This document shows positions 47,545 through 58,886 of a stretch of DNA of 64,000 nucleotides, piece by piece. Made by a program: the position numbers and the translations under genes. Position 1 is the stretch's first letter. Each line of letters starts with the position of its first letter. The notes under the pieces are model-generated. The model made no database searches. It was not told the DNA's origin and saw nothing but the letters and a program-made list of their open reading frames with translations. Origin of the DNA: Microstegium vimineum. Taxonomy: Eukaryota; Streptophyta; Magnoliopsida; Poales; Poaceae. The stretch covers positions 47,382,718-47,446,717 of the forward strand of contig CM039133.1 in NCBI GenBank assembly GCA_022036555.1, read 5' to 3'.

Positions 47545-48092
47545 TAAAAAAAATTGTGGATCCTAAAAAAGGGTGTGATTTTAACTAAGGAAAACTTTTT
47601 CCGGCGAAACTGGAATGGTGACACGAGGTGCAGCCTTTGTCACTCTCCCGAAATCATTCAACATCTTCTTTTGGATTGTCTTTATGCCAAATTCTTGTGG
47701 TGCGCTGAATCTACTGTTTGGCACATCACCACCAGAGCATAGACGATTTATTTGATAGGTGGTCAAAGATGGGCAGTAACAAACACAATTTACTGTTATT
47801 AATAGCAGCATCGGCTTTATGTTGGGCAGTGTGGATAACGAGAAATGAGATGGTTTTTGATAATTGTGGATCAAAATCTATTTTGCAGGTTCTTTTCAAC
47901 TTGTGAAATAGACATATTGGTTAGTTAAGACTTTAAATTTGTTTTGTTTATTAGTGTGTTTGGCTGTAAGTTGGAGTCGCTCTACAGCTCATATGCTAGC
48001 CTATGGGCCAAACTTGATCTCATTCTATAATTGGTCTGATTCTATATGTAGATAGATAAAGCTGAATATGAACTATCCTTTATCTAAAAAAA
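47545..48092 (+). mobile_element. LINE 3' fragment with zf-RVT motif
   Basis: 47554-47742 encodes ILKKGVILTKENFFRRNWNG then CSLCHSPEIIQHLLLDC, the CX2C...H...C zinc-finger (zf-RVT) found after RT in plant L1-type LINEs. A shift follows, then DLFDRWSKMG and ALCWAVWITRNEMVFDN. It ends TATCCTTTATCTAAAAAAA. It is 5'-truncated and frameshifted, and absent from the homologous position near 14.0 kb, so it inserted after the block duplication. Confidence 0.85.
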
Positions 48093-48636
48093 GTACAAAT
48101 CAACTAGAAAACCATTCTCCCAAAATAAAAATCATTCTGGTTTATCGGCAAGTCAACTTTTTTTTTTACTTTAACTATTTATGTATAAAAGATTATTAAT
48201 ATGTATAATACATAATTAGTATCATTAAATACATCGTTTGATATACTTTTATAATAAATTTATTTAGAAATATAAATGTTGCTCAAATTTTTTAATTGTA
48301 TAGTCAGAATTGAGAAATTTTAATCTACATGCTTCCTATAACGACCTGTCTTTAGGGAAAGGACTACACACTGTGGACCCATGTTCGATCCACTAGTGTG
48401 GCCGTGTCCATGGACCACGTGTAATCTGTGCAGCGCTGTGTTCCAGGTCTCCGCTGCACCGAAGTCAACAGTTAGCTCGCCTACCAAACTGTCGATGCAG
48501 CAACGAAAATTGAACATAAGATCATTGCCGATTTCTTTGTATAGAGAGAATTTTTCAACTCGTGCATGAAATGGTCATGCTTCATCACTGTGCTCCCGCC
48601 ACGTCCATCCATGATCCACCATAGATAATATGTATT

Positions 48637-48793
48637 TCCTTCTTGCCTCCTGTTCCTAACCCAATCTTGTTACTCCTTTGAAAATCCTGCTGTCTTCCGA
48701 TAACTAGTCGTTCCATTCTGCAATGTTACTCTCATAGGGCCCTATTTACTCGCGGAAATAGGAAACACCATATACTAATATAGTATATATATA
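48637..48793 (-). ncRNA. candidate 21-PHAS unit H: miR2118 target-like site plus TATA box
   Basis: 48637-48658 agrees with the remembered miR2118 at about 17 of 22 positions (TGCCTCCTGTTCCTA). A TATATATATA run at 48784-48793 lies about 126 bp upstream on the - strand. The block at 48850-48895 (CAGTTGGAAG, GGCATTGTAC) beyond it is conserved in units A and B. Expected cut 48646/48647. Confidence 0.55.
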
Positions 48794-48969
48794 GGCAGGT
48801 GCTATGCCACGCTGTAGATTGAGTAAATATGTATTTTACCCTTTGTTTTCAGTCCATACTGCAGTTGGAAGCTACTGGCATTGTACTTTTTTTCAGGCAT
48901 TAAATTTATTCTTCACAATGTCTGTATGGACTGAAGATCAGGGCGCAGTGATACACTACAGGAAGTCCA

Positions 48970-49560
48970 AGATTTGCCGAGTGCTAGGGGCACTCGGCAA
49001 CAAGGCTTTTGCACTTAGCAAATGGTTTGCCGAGTGCCGCACTCGGCAACTGGTACTCGGCAAAGGTCGAGTCGGCAACTAATTTGGTTGCCGAGTGTCA
49101 GATTTCGGGCAGTCGACAAATAATTTGGCGAGTGTTAATTTATTTGCCGGGTGCCTCCTCAAGCACTCGGAAAAAACATTGTACCGTCAACCTTGACGGT
49201 TTTTTTTGCCGAGTGCTGACGTGGCCGGCACTCGGCAACAATTTTTTTTTATTTTTTTTAAATAATTAGTTGCCAAGTGCCACCACCAGGCACTCGGCAA
49301 CTAATTTTTATTTTTTGTGCAGGCTGGCACTCGGCAACTATTTTTTATTTTTATTTTTTTGTGCCATAATTATTTAGTGCCTAGTGGCTGGCACTCGGTA
49401 ACTAATTTTTTTAAGTTCTTAGTTGCTGAGTGCAATGGTCACTGCACTCACCAAATCTGGGAAACAAGGGAGTTTTATGCTCTCTGGTGGCCAGAGTTGC
49501 CGAGTGCATTGGCAATTGCACTCGGCAACTAATTATATGCCGAGTGTGGCCCTCGGTAAA
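48970..49560. repeat. left subterminal repeat array of CACTA 2
   Basis: More than fifteen copies of TTGCCGAGTGC / GCACTCGGCAA alternate with T-rich spacers. These are the presumed TNPA-type binding sites. Confidence 0.9.
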
Positions 49561-49609
49561 CCAATAATTTTTTTTTGTTTTCCAACAATACAGAGACATA
49601 ATAGACAGA

Positions 49610-49720
49610 TATATATATATCATATTCACCATTCAAATCACATATATATCACGTCCACCATTCAAATCACATATATATCGCATCCACCATTCAAATCACA
49701 TAAATATCATCACATCCATC
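49610..49720. repeat. minisatellite of about 32 bp (CACATATATATC...ATTCAAAT)
   Basis: CATCCACCATTCAAATCAC plus an ATATAT stretch repeats about three and a half times, then decays into CATCCAT-rich sequence to about 49840. It lies downstream of the second gene, where its 3' UTR would be. Confidence 0.75.
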
Positions 49721-49916
49721 ATTCACAAACCATCATACACATATAGCATCCATTAATCCATCACAAACCTCCATACATCCATAATGCATCATATACACAT
49801 ATGTCGTCCATACATCCATCACATAGAGTTCATAATCCATCACAAGCCTAAGTCGAACACAAGTCTAAGTCTAATACAAGTCCGGGCAACATGAAAATAG
49901 ACAAGGGACAAGTACC

Positions 49917-52154
49917 TATTGCCATCCTAACCAGCCAGGCCATGAAGAAGAGCCATCTGGCAACTCGGGCTGTGGAGGAGTGTCAGTTGGCCACCCCTGC
50001 TATGGAGAAGGACGACCGCCTTGAACCGTCGGGTTCGAACTCATAGACACTTGCTGCATAAAGAATAAGTCAATTAATGAGTATCTGCAGGAAATTCGCA
50101 CAAGCTAATGGAATAAACCAGCAGACATACTTACCGGAGTCCCGAAAACAGGAGGTTGTGGAGGAGGAGGAGGATCCACAATTGGACGGAGAAGCAACTC
50201 TTGCACGACCACACCTGAAATTGCACTAAGGTTGGCCATGAAGCTGAACATGTCACGCAACCTCTACTCCTCTGCCGCCCTCTGGGCTTGTACAACCTCC
50301 CTCTCCAACCGTTGGGCCTCCGCCGCCGCCGCCGCCTCCAACCTCCGCACGTTGGCCTGCAATAGGCCACCTACAATGTTTAAACAATGCAAATGCAAGG
50401 TAGATGTGTAAAAGCAACGAGTACTAACAGTGAGATCTGAGATCTGCTGCTGTGAGCTCAGCTGCCGAGGGCATATGGGAGGGACGAGCTCGTGCTCCTT
50501 GCTCGAATGTCCGCAAGGTTGGGAACAGTGGCTGAGTCGAGCGCGCTGTTCGCCATCCAGTAGCGGTTGTGTTGATTCCCTCCTCTTAGCCTCATCACGA
50601 GGTCTGCGTCCAGGGGCTCAGTGGCCAGATCAAAGGCCTCCCCATAGCGCTCACGAGCCGCCGATATGTACTTGGTAACCTTGTTGTGGGCGCTGGGGTT
50701 GGTGTACAGGTCGGGCCCGTGCACTGGGTTGTAGGTGTTCTCGGGGTCCGTCGCCTTGCCCTTGAGTGCCAGGCTGAACGCCATGAAGTCGTTGCACTCC
50801 TAGCCTTAGTGGGACGAGGACTGCGAGAAAAAAATAAAGATAATTAGAAGTAATGAGAATTGAGAGTTATAATAAAAAAATAAAGATGAAAACACAAAGA
50901 AGATTACCCAGGTCGAAGCGTACTGGGAGAGGCTCTAGTTGTCCTGGTGGTGTGCGGTCCCAGTCATCTGCTGGCGGCAGTCACGATGGATCCGACTCTT
51001 CTCCATCCACTCGGGCGAGAGCCACCTGTCCACAATACCGTCCCAGTAGAGGGGGTGCCTGGCGCACCAATTAGGACATCGCTGCATGTCATCAAGTTAT
51101 TGATACATCAAAAGATACTAATCATGTAGGGCGCTAGTATTGATGTTTCATACTTACCGACTAGTACTGCTCCCTGGTGAGCGTCATGGTCCTAGCCTCG
51201 CTCTTCGACACTTTCTCACCAAGGACGTCGGCGTGGTGGTTGATAATGCATTGGAACCGCGTCTCGTGGTACAGGTGCGAGAGTCGAGCCCTGCAGACCT
51301 TGTCCTGAACTTGCAACGCCTTGTCCTCGTACCCTGGCTCGAACGTGTAGAAGTCCTGCATATAGACATCATGTATCATTTCATTATATCAAGAACGACC
51401 TATGAATGCGTAGTTTTGACAAATTTAGTGCGATGAAGACTCACCCAGAACTCGGCCTTGATCCGCCCCGCAACAGATCCGTGGTCGCTGTCCTCAGCGG
51501 CGTAGAAGTGGGCCCACGTCCAGGGAGGCGTTGTCACCCCGTTGTACTCGACCAGGTCAGGGTAGTGTTTCCAAATCAGAAGGCCAAGGATGCTATTGAT
51601 TTGACGGCCCTTCTATCCGGACACAACTACCCAGTTGCTGCAAGAGTCATTAACAAAACATGTTAGTCTATAGTTCGATATTCAATACTTCATATGAAAT
51701 AGTACTGAAATAATACTTACTCGTCGCCCGAGGGTCGAATCACCGGGCGGTGGGGAGCTAGGATCGGGCGCTGAGGGAGCCTCGCGGGCCCATGCAACCA
51801 GACTGTCGACGCGGAGGTAGAGCCCTCTCCTACCTCATGCTCTGGGGCGTCACTGCTGCCTGTGTGGAGCCCGGCCGCCTAGTCGTCCTCGTCCATAGCC
51901 TGGTGGTCCTGCTCCACCGCTGGTGTGGGAGCCAACTCCATAGTAAGCCTCGCACCCCCTCTGTCGTGGTCGCCCCGGCTGCGGGATCGGCCGCGAGGTC
52001 TCCTCGCCTGCGAGGTCTCTACCGTGGGCGCCGCGGGCGCCACGGCCTCCGCGGCAGAAGAGGGCGTCGTCGTGTAGAGGTCGTTGAGTGAACGATGTGT
52101 ACCCCTTCTGCCAGGCATTTTGTCGAGTGCCTGCAATTTCAAAGAGTAAACCAA
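49917..52154 (-). pseudogene. second gene of CACTA 2 (plant Ptta/En/Spm-type)
   Basis: On the - strand it starts near 52154 or just inside (MPGRRGTHRSLNDLY at about 52118), then basic and Ala/Pro-rich sequence. Exon-like pieces follow: ILGLLIWKHYPDLVEYNGV, then DFYTFEPGYEDKALQVQDKV with LSHLYHETRFQCIINHHADV, then WCARHPLYWDGIVDRWLSPE, then YTNPSAHNKVTKYISAARER. The C-terminus SSWPGWLGWQ ends at the stop 49917-49919. This layout belongs to the plant Ptta/En/Spm transposase-like proteins that accompany TNP2. Stops and frame changes show it is dead. No Ulp1-like domain is visible here, unlike in CACTA 1. Confidence 0.72.
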
Positions 52155-52198
52155 TTAGCAAAATGAATTACAAATACGTATTACATGAATTAGAAATA

Positions 52199-55100
52199 TT
52201 ATTCTTGATTGGTAGCTGCTGGATCATAGGTGCCGTCATCACTATCATATTGCACCTCTTCTACCTCTTCGACACCTCCATCGTTGTCATCATTGCCAAC
52301 GCCTAAGTGTAACCGCTCAAGCATTTCTAAATCTTCCACATCTTGCACCTCTTCTCCGTCGTCCTCATCTTCATCGTCCCGATCAATGTCATTGTCAACT
52401 TCCATGCCCATAAGCAAAAACATGTCTATGTCAAACCTCCCTTCTATCCCCTCTGATTGATAGAACTCCTCTGTGTTTGGGTCAAAGTGGTACTCCTCAT
52501 CGTTTGGGATAGGCAATTTACTGTGCGGTGATACCAACTACACAAGGTATCAACCCATAAGATTGGGGGTTTTTTTGCACGCCCATGGGAGGTAATAGAC
52601 TTGCATGGCCTATTGAGCCACAATATAGACATCCTCTCCTTGATAGATAGAATCTTGTCGAACTTTGACTTGTCCAATCTCAGGAGATGTTCTCGTGATA
52701 TTAGGATCAAACCAATGGACTTTGAATACGACTGGATTAGGACCTCTGCGACACTCAAAGGAGAGCTCGTATATGGCCTCTACTATGCCGTAGTAGTCGC
52801 GCTCATCGGTCCGGGCGTATGAACTCCGGTATATTTGTGGTTTTCCGATTGGGCCGACTCTCCTCATAGTTTCTTGTGTGACATCGATAGCCATTCACAT
52901 CATAAACGTTGAATGTCTTGACCTTATAGGCGAACCCTTTCGCGAGGCCTTTCAACTCAAAATTCATGTCCCTATCTTTGCGAGCCTGCAGGGTGAGGCC
53001 GAATAGATCGTTACATTAGTCGCTCGTAGGAGCAAAATGCGATGTCAAAGATTCAACCAGGTACCTTCGTATCGAACCAGGAAATGAAATCGGGCTCGCC
53101 ATGTTTGAGAAGGTTATCTTCCTCTCGAGGGGAAGGAGCCCTACTCCCTCTCCAGTATATATTTAAAAATTCCCTGAAAAAACAAGAGACAACGAAGTTG
53201 GATACATAAAGGATAGTTACGACGTATGTAATTGAGAACTTACTACACATAAGGCTTCCCTTCGTCAAGGTTCAACAACACGTAATGCATGATAATGCGC
53301 CACTCATCATTCCTTAAGGTCTTGATGCCCGATGCGCTTTCCTTGCCGAGTTGCCCTTTGAAAAGGCTGAGGTTCGATAAACTCTCATCCGCTTTGTAAC
53401 GAGGTGGGGGATTATGCACACTGGGAAGGCTATCCTTATAGTATGTTGTTGTGAAGTTTGACACCTCCTCCAGAATGAATGCCTCTGCCACGGAAGCCTC
53501 AATTTTGGCTTTATTTCTACACTTTTCCGAAGAATCTTTATACATCTCTCAATCATATAGCACCAACGGGCCTACACGGGCCCCACATTCATGCCTCGTA
53601 AGGTAGGTGCAAAATCATATGTTGCATCGCCACAAAGTAGCTAGGTGGGAAGATCTTCTGTAGCTTGCAGAGCAACACAGGTGCCACTTTCTCCAAGTCA
53701 GCAATGATGTCCCGAGGCAACTCCTTGGCACAAAGTTGGCGGAAGAAATAGCTCAACTCTGCCAGCACGCGCCACACATGCTCGGGCACGTATCCCCGGA
53801 TCATCGCAGGAAGGAGCCGCTCAATCCATATGTGGTAGTCATGACTCTTCATCCCTAAGACCCGCATAGTGGACAAGTTCACTCCCCGACTCAAATTCGC
53901 CGCATACCCGTCCGGGAACATCAACGTTTGCATCCACATCAAGACCTTCTTCCGTCGGTCCCTTTTCAAGACGAAATCGACCGGAGTCCTTCTCCATTTC
54001 TTACCGGGCCCAGGAGGCTTCATCACTTGCTTTGGCCTATCGCAAATCGTTTCCAGGTCCAATGTAGCCTTCACGTTGTCCTTTGACTTCTCTGTGTCCA
54101 TGAGTGTTGCAAAAAGCGACTCGGCGATATTCTTTTCTGTGTGCATTACATCAATGTTGTGTGAAAGAAGAATGTCATCGAAATAAGGGAGCCTAGTCAA
54201 GCCCGATTTATGAGTCCACTGATGTTCCAAACCATATCCAATAAAACCACCTATAGTTTCATCATCTTTGAGAGCCTCTATCTCAGCACGGACCTCGGCA
54301 CCGGTCATGATGTGAGGTGGAGAATCGGTGACTTGAACCCCTTTCCTGAAGTTCTTGACATCTCGTCTGAATGGATGGTCAAGAGGGAGGAATTGACGAT
54401 GTAGGTCAAACGAAGAAAACTTGCCACCCTTCTTCAGAAGATAGAACCGTACAACTGTCTTGCATAATGGGCATGGGAACTTCCTGTGAACACACCACGC
54501 GCAGAATATGCCATACGCCAGGAAGTCGTGCAGGGAGTACTGGTACCACACATGCATCGTGAAGTTCTTCTTTGTAGCTCGGTCGTATGTCAGTACCCCA
54601 TTTTCCCAAGCAAACATCAATTCATCAATGAGAGGCTCCATAAACACACCCATCTTGCTCCCCGGGTGTCCAGGAATTATCAGCGACATGAATACATTCT
54701 TGGGTTGAAACGAGACACCGGGGGGGGGGGCGAGATTGAGGGGGATCACGAACACGGGCCAACAAGTATACGGGGCCGACATCATTCCATAGGGATTGAA
54801 CCCATCTGTTGCAAGTGCGACACGTACATTTCGAGCCTCCTCAGCTTTACCATGATGCATGCCATCGAAATGTTTCCATGCATCGCCATCCGATGGGTGT
54901 ACCATCTTGTCCGGGTTGTATCTTTTGCCATGTTTTTGCCATGTCATCTGTTTCACGGACTCCTCTGTCATGAACAGCCGTTGGATCCTCGGTAAGAAAG
55001 GAAGGTACCGTAGGACCTTCACGGGGATACCAAGCTATGACTTCTTGCCATCACTAGGGTCGACCAGATACCTAGAGGATTTGCACTTTGGACAGTGTGT

Positions 55101-55769
55101 TGCTTTCTCGTGCAGTTTCCTAAATAGGACGCACCCCTTAGGAAAAGCATGGATTTCCTCATACGGCATCTTAAGTGCACGAAGAAGTTTTTGTGACTCG
55201 TACAAGTTCTTCGGCAGCACGAGATCGTCCGGAAGCAGAGATCCAACAATTGCCAACATAGCATTGAAGTTGTCTCGACTCATGCTACACTACGACTTGA
55301 ACACCATCAGGCGTCCCATGGCATCCAGTTGCGAAACCCGTGTCTGCTTGTGAATGGGTTTTTGTGCCGAAGACAATATCTCGTAGTATGCCTTTGCGGA
55401 TTCCTCTGGCTTGTCCTCAAATCCTTCACCGAACTGTGCCTCCTGAAAGTCATCCATCCAGTCTGCGACCCCAGCATCTCCATCAAAAGCCTCGAGACGT
55501 GGTCTCACCACCTCCTCTCTAATACAATTGCCTTCACCATGGTAGATCCAACAGGTATAGTTTGTCGTGAATCCATTCAAGATAAGATCTTTCCCCACAA
55601 CCACCTTTGTCTTTCTTACACGGTTGTCACATTTTACGCAGGGACACGACATCTGAATGGACCCTTGAGCAATCTTGCCAAATGAATGCTCCACGAAAGC
55701 ATTAGTCTTAGTCATCCACTCTGGGGTCAAACTAGCGTGGCCCGTGTACATCCAATCACGGTTCTCCAT
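52199..55769 (-). pseudogene. TNP2-type CACTA transposase, longest open part 477 codons
   Basis: From ATG 55769: transposase-associated domain (MENRDWMYTGH, SCPCVKCDN), stop at 55290, then HCPKCKSSRYLVDPSDGKK, stop at 55035. The same frame stays open from 55022 to 53589 with the TNP2 core (VRVALATDGFNPYGMMSAPY, TCWPVFVIPLNLAP, NIDVMHTEKNIAESLFATLM, LSYFFRQLCAKELPRDI). After stops and a shift, DUF4218 and DUF4216 remnants follow (EASVAEAFILEEVSNF, YVLLNLDEGKPYV, WFDTK, then RRGPNPVVFKVHWFDP) and an acidic tail to 52199. GT/AG-like borders lie near 53233, 53180, 53063 and 52990. It is better preserved than the copy in CACTA 1 but still interrupted. Confidence 0.9.
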
Positions 55770-57130
55770 CCTTTAGCATTATACATATGTAAGAAAGCAA
55801 TATAACCAGCAAATGCATCTGCACAACGTGCCTACTTTCTAATAGGTGAGGATAGGTCCTAATCCCACCCCAGAAGCGTAGATGATGTCAGTTTCCATGC
55901 TCCGCTCCGACCCGAGACAGAATTTTGGCAGCACCTCCCAGCCGTTCTCCCGATACACGTCCCGAAAGGGAGAGTGTGCATCCAAAGAACAACAAGGAGG
56001 TGATGCCGAAAGTCTGTCTTAGACCAGAGCGAACCATGGAAACTAACATAATCTGCGCATCAATGGCCTGTCCAAAATACGTGGACAATCCGAAACAGAT
56101 ACGGTCACAGATATGCAAAGATTTTACATACCTTCGACCATATCTATTTCGAACGGGAGACGCCTAATTTGGTTACGTGATCATATAAAACATGCATGAA
56201 AAGGAGGGGGCTATACCTAAGATGTCGGTGAAGATAGGCAAGCAAGGCAGTGGCAAGGCGACACGGTGCAAGCAGACCAGCAACGCCGATGAAGTCGATC
56301 GGGGTCGCCGAGTCCCTCCCACGGGTCCTCCTGCAAGAAAAACAATTGGTCAGTGTCAATTGAAAATTTCGACAGCACCTCCCTTACATGGGGAGGTTAC
56401 CAAACCTACAAAAAACGTAGGCACGAAGGCCAACATCCACATATGCACAAAATAGTGGCACGAAGACCAACAACCACATATACACCAAATATGGAACGAA
56501 GGCCAACACAACCACATATAGATACTCTCTAACTACTACTTACTAACACTACTACTACCAACACTAGCACGACCGCTACTAACTCTATTAACTACTAAAT
56601 CCTAACTACTAACTACTAACTAGTATCTACTAAGTACTAACTACTACTAGTAGTAGTAAACGACATATACCTTTGCGGCGAGCACGGCAAAAGCAAGAGT
56701 CGACGACGATGGCGGGGACGACCTTAGTGGCGTGAAGCTTCTCCTTCTCCTCCTCTCTTCTCGCCTCCTCCTCCTCCTCTCTTCTCCCCTTCCTCCTCCT
56801 GCTTCCTTTTCCCGTACCTCTCCTCCTCTCTTCTCCCATCCTCCTCTTTTCTCTTCTACCTCCTCTGTTCTCTTCTACCTCCTCCTCTTCTCCCCTGCAG
56901 TGAGGTAGGCCCGGGGGTTGGGGGTGGCTGGGTGGGGGGGTGTGGGCGCGGGGTGGGGAAGTATCATGGCGACGCGAGGAGGGGCGGGCGTGGGCGGCGC
57001 AGGGTGGGGCGGCGGCGTGGGGAGGGGGCCCGACGGCCGGCGGGCGGCGGTGCGGGCATGTGAGTGAGGGTGAGTGAGTGTGAGTGAGTGAGTGTGGGAG
57101 TGACCGGCCGAGTGTGCCGGCCCACTTTTT
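55770..57130 (-). other. 5' leader of CACTA 2, polypyrimidine/polypurine rich
   Basis: No protein is supported. 56735-56905 is almost pure pyrimidine on + (CTCCTCCTCTTCTCC words), which would be a GA-rich leader on the - strand, and 57060-57110 has TGAGTGAGTG repeats. The 198-codon - strand frame across 56630-57226 is compositional (Pro/Ser/Arg/Glu) and overlaps the subterminal repeats, so I do not call it a gene. Confidence 0.6.
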
Positions 57131-57139
57131 TTTGAACCT

Positions 57140-58140
57140 GAAATTTAGTTGTCGAGTGCCTAGGGTTGGCACTCGGCAACTAAATTCAAGTTGCCGAGTG
57201 CCAACCCTCGGCACTCGGCAAGGCACTCGGCAACTTAATTAAATTTTTTTTTGATTTTTGGCTCCCAACTTTTTGTGTGTGTTTAGTGAACTATTGTAAA
57301 CAACATGTTCAAATTTGGAAGTTTTTCATTGCTTTTTGGTATTTTTCCTTAGTTTATTTTGTTTTCTTCAATTTTCCCGCTTAATGTTCATTTGAACTGC
57401 AGGTGCATGAAATAATAGATTTCTTTCATTCTAAAATGATATCATATGTGGACTTTGAGGTTTGTGCACAACGTACGTTACGATCTGCTCGAAACCTTTT
57501 CAATTTTTTACCACAACATACACACATGAGATCATGACACGTGCTCAAGTTTCGTGATTTTTGGAATTTATTTGCATTTAATATAATTAAAAAACTACAA
57601 ACACCGAAGTTAGCGATGTTGGCCCGTGAGCACGTTAATCGAACTTTCGAGACAGGCCATGGATTTAACCATCATTTACACTAGCAAAAATGGATAACAT
57701 TTTTAGAACCAAAGAAATCTATTATTTCATGCACCTGCAGTTCAAATGAACATTAAGCAGGAAAATTGAAGAAAACAAAATAAACTAAGGAAAAATATCA
57801 AAAAGCAATGAAAAGCTTTCAAATTTGAACATGTTGTTTACAACAGTTCACTAAAACACACAAAAAGTTCGGAGCCAAAAATTCAAAAAAAAATTAACTA
57901 AGTTGCCGAATGTCTAAGGTGGCACTCGAGTTGCCGAGTGCCAAACGGCAGGCACTCGACAACTTAAACGGAGCGGGATGGCGTTAACCGAGTTGCCGAG
58001 TGTATTTTTTTTTTGCCGAGAGTCGGCACTTGGCAAAAAAAATTATTTAGCACTCCGTTTAATTAGTTGCCGAGTGTGACACTAGACAACTAAATTAGTT
58101 GCCGAGTGCCCGATATCTGGCACTCGGCAACTTATTTAGC
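57140..58140. repeat. right subterminal array of CACTA 2 in two clusters around a long inverted repeat
   Basis: GCCGAGTGCC clusters at 57140-57236 and 57900-58140 flank a pair of inverted arms, about 57240-57428 and 57710-57896. The arms are about 188 bp each and match closely over their whole length, with about 280 bp of unique spacer between them. Confidence 0.85.
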
Positions 58141-58169
58141 ACTTGGCAACTCGCCGTTTTCCTGTAGTG

Positions 58170-58816
58170 GTAGTATGCATTGCCTCTCGCGTAGATTACC
58201 ACCCCGCACCTACACAACACATGTAACAATAGATATGATGCTTTGCTTTTGAACCAACCTATTGGAAGGACCTTTAGTTCTGGTTGGTAAGACCAACTAG
58301 GATAAAAAGTCCTAAAAATCCTATGAAACTTTGAACCGGCACTAACATGGTGTATCAAAAGTCCATTATCTTCGAGTTTTAGGGCGGTTGTAAAAAATGT
58401 GCACTGTCTATTATTGGATCAGATCGAACGGTGAAAAAAAATTAGAAAGTACCAAAATGAAAGCAGCGAAAAGTACTTAAAAAAATAAACCATGGCCTGA
58501 TGGAAAATTAAAGCGGGCTAGCTGCATCTTTGTTCCGGCCCAAAACCGGTCCGGCAATCACCGCTCGTCTTGCCATGCGTGATCCACGCCCTGCCGACCT
58601 CACAATCAAATTTTGAAAGGTGCCAGCATCATCAGCCAGCTACGCAGCCGACGATGTCTCCGTTACCACGCACCATGGATTCGGCAAGCAAAGTGTGAGC
58701 CTCGGAGATGATCTCCGTGGTCCGTACGTGCTAGCACTGGCAGCGGCCCAGCCCTCTCCATGGCTTGGTTGCTGGCAGTCCGAACGATGCCTGGCGGATG
58801 AAAAGGTTCATGTGTT

Positions 58817-58886
<70 letters not shown>

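Larger units (their letters stand above)
48954..58169 (-). mobile_element. CACTA transposon 2 (GCCGAGTGC family), genes on - strand
   Basis: It runs from CACTACAGGAAGTCC to the complementary ...TTTTCCTGTAGTG. Neighbouring triplets are ATA on the left and GTA on the right, so the duplication is imperfect. Arrays of GCCGAGTGCC / GGCACTCGGC fill 48970-49560 and 57140-58140. It carries a TNP2-type transposase and a second gene, both decayed, and a long inverted repeat near the right end. Confidence 0.95.

Noticed and set aside
56630..57226. 198-codon - strand frame in CACTA 2
   Set aside because: It consists of translated GCCGAGTGC repeats and polypyrimidine tract. The composition is Pro/Ser/Arg/Glu only, with no domain.
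48954..58169. GCCGAGTGC arrays as a CRISPR-like or satellite array
   Set aside because: The words occur in both orientations with irregular spacing and only near the ends of a CACTA element, which is the normal subterminal structure.
58823..58882. (TA)n run as a promoter TATA box of another PHAS unit
   Set aside because: It is a simple microsatellite, and I found no miR2118-like site at the right distance on its left; that side is CACTA 2 and a short unique stretch.
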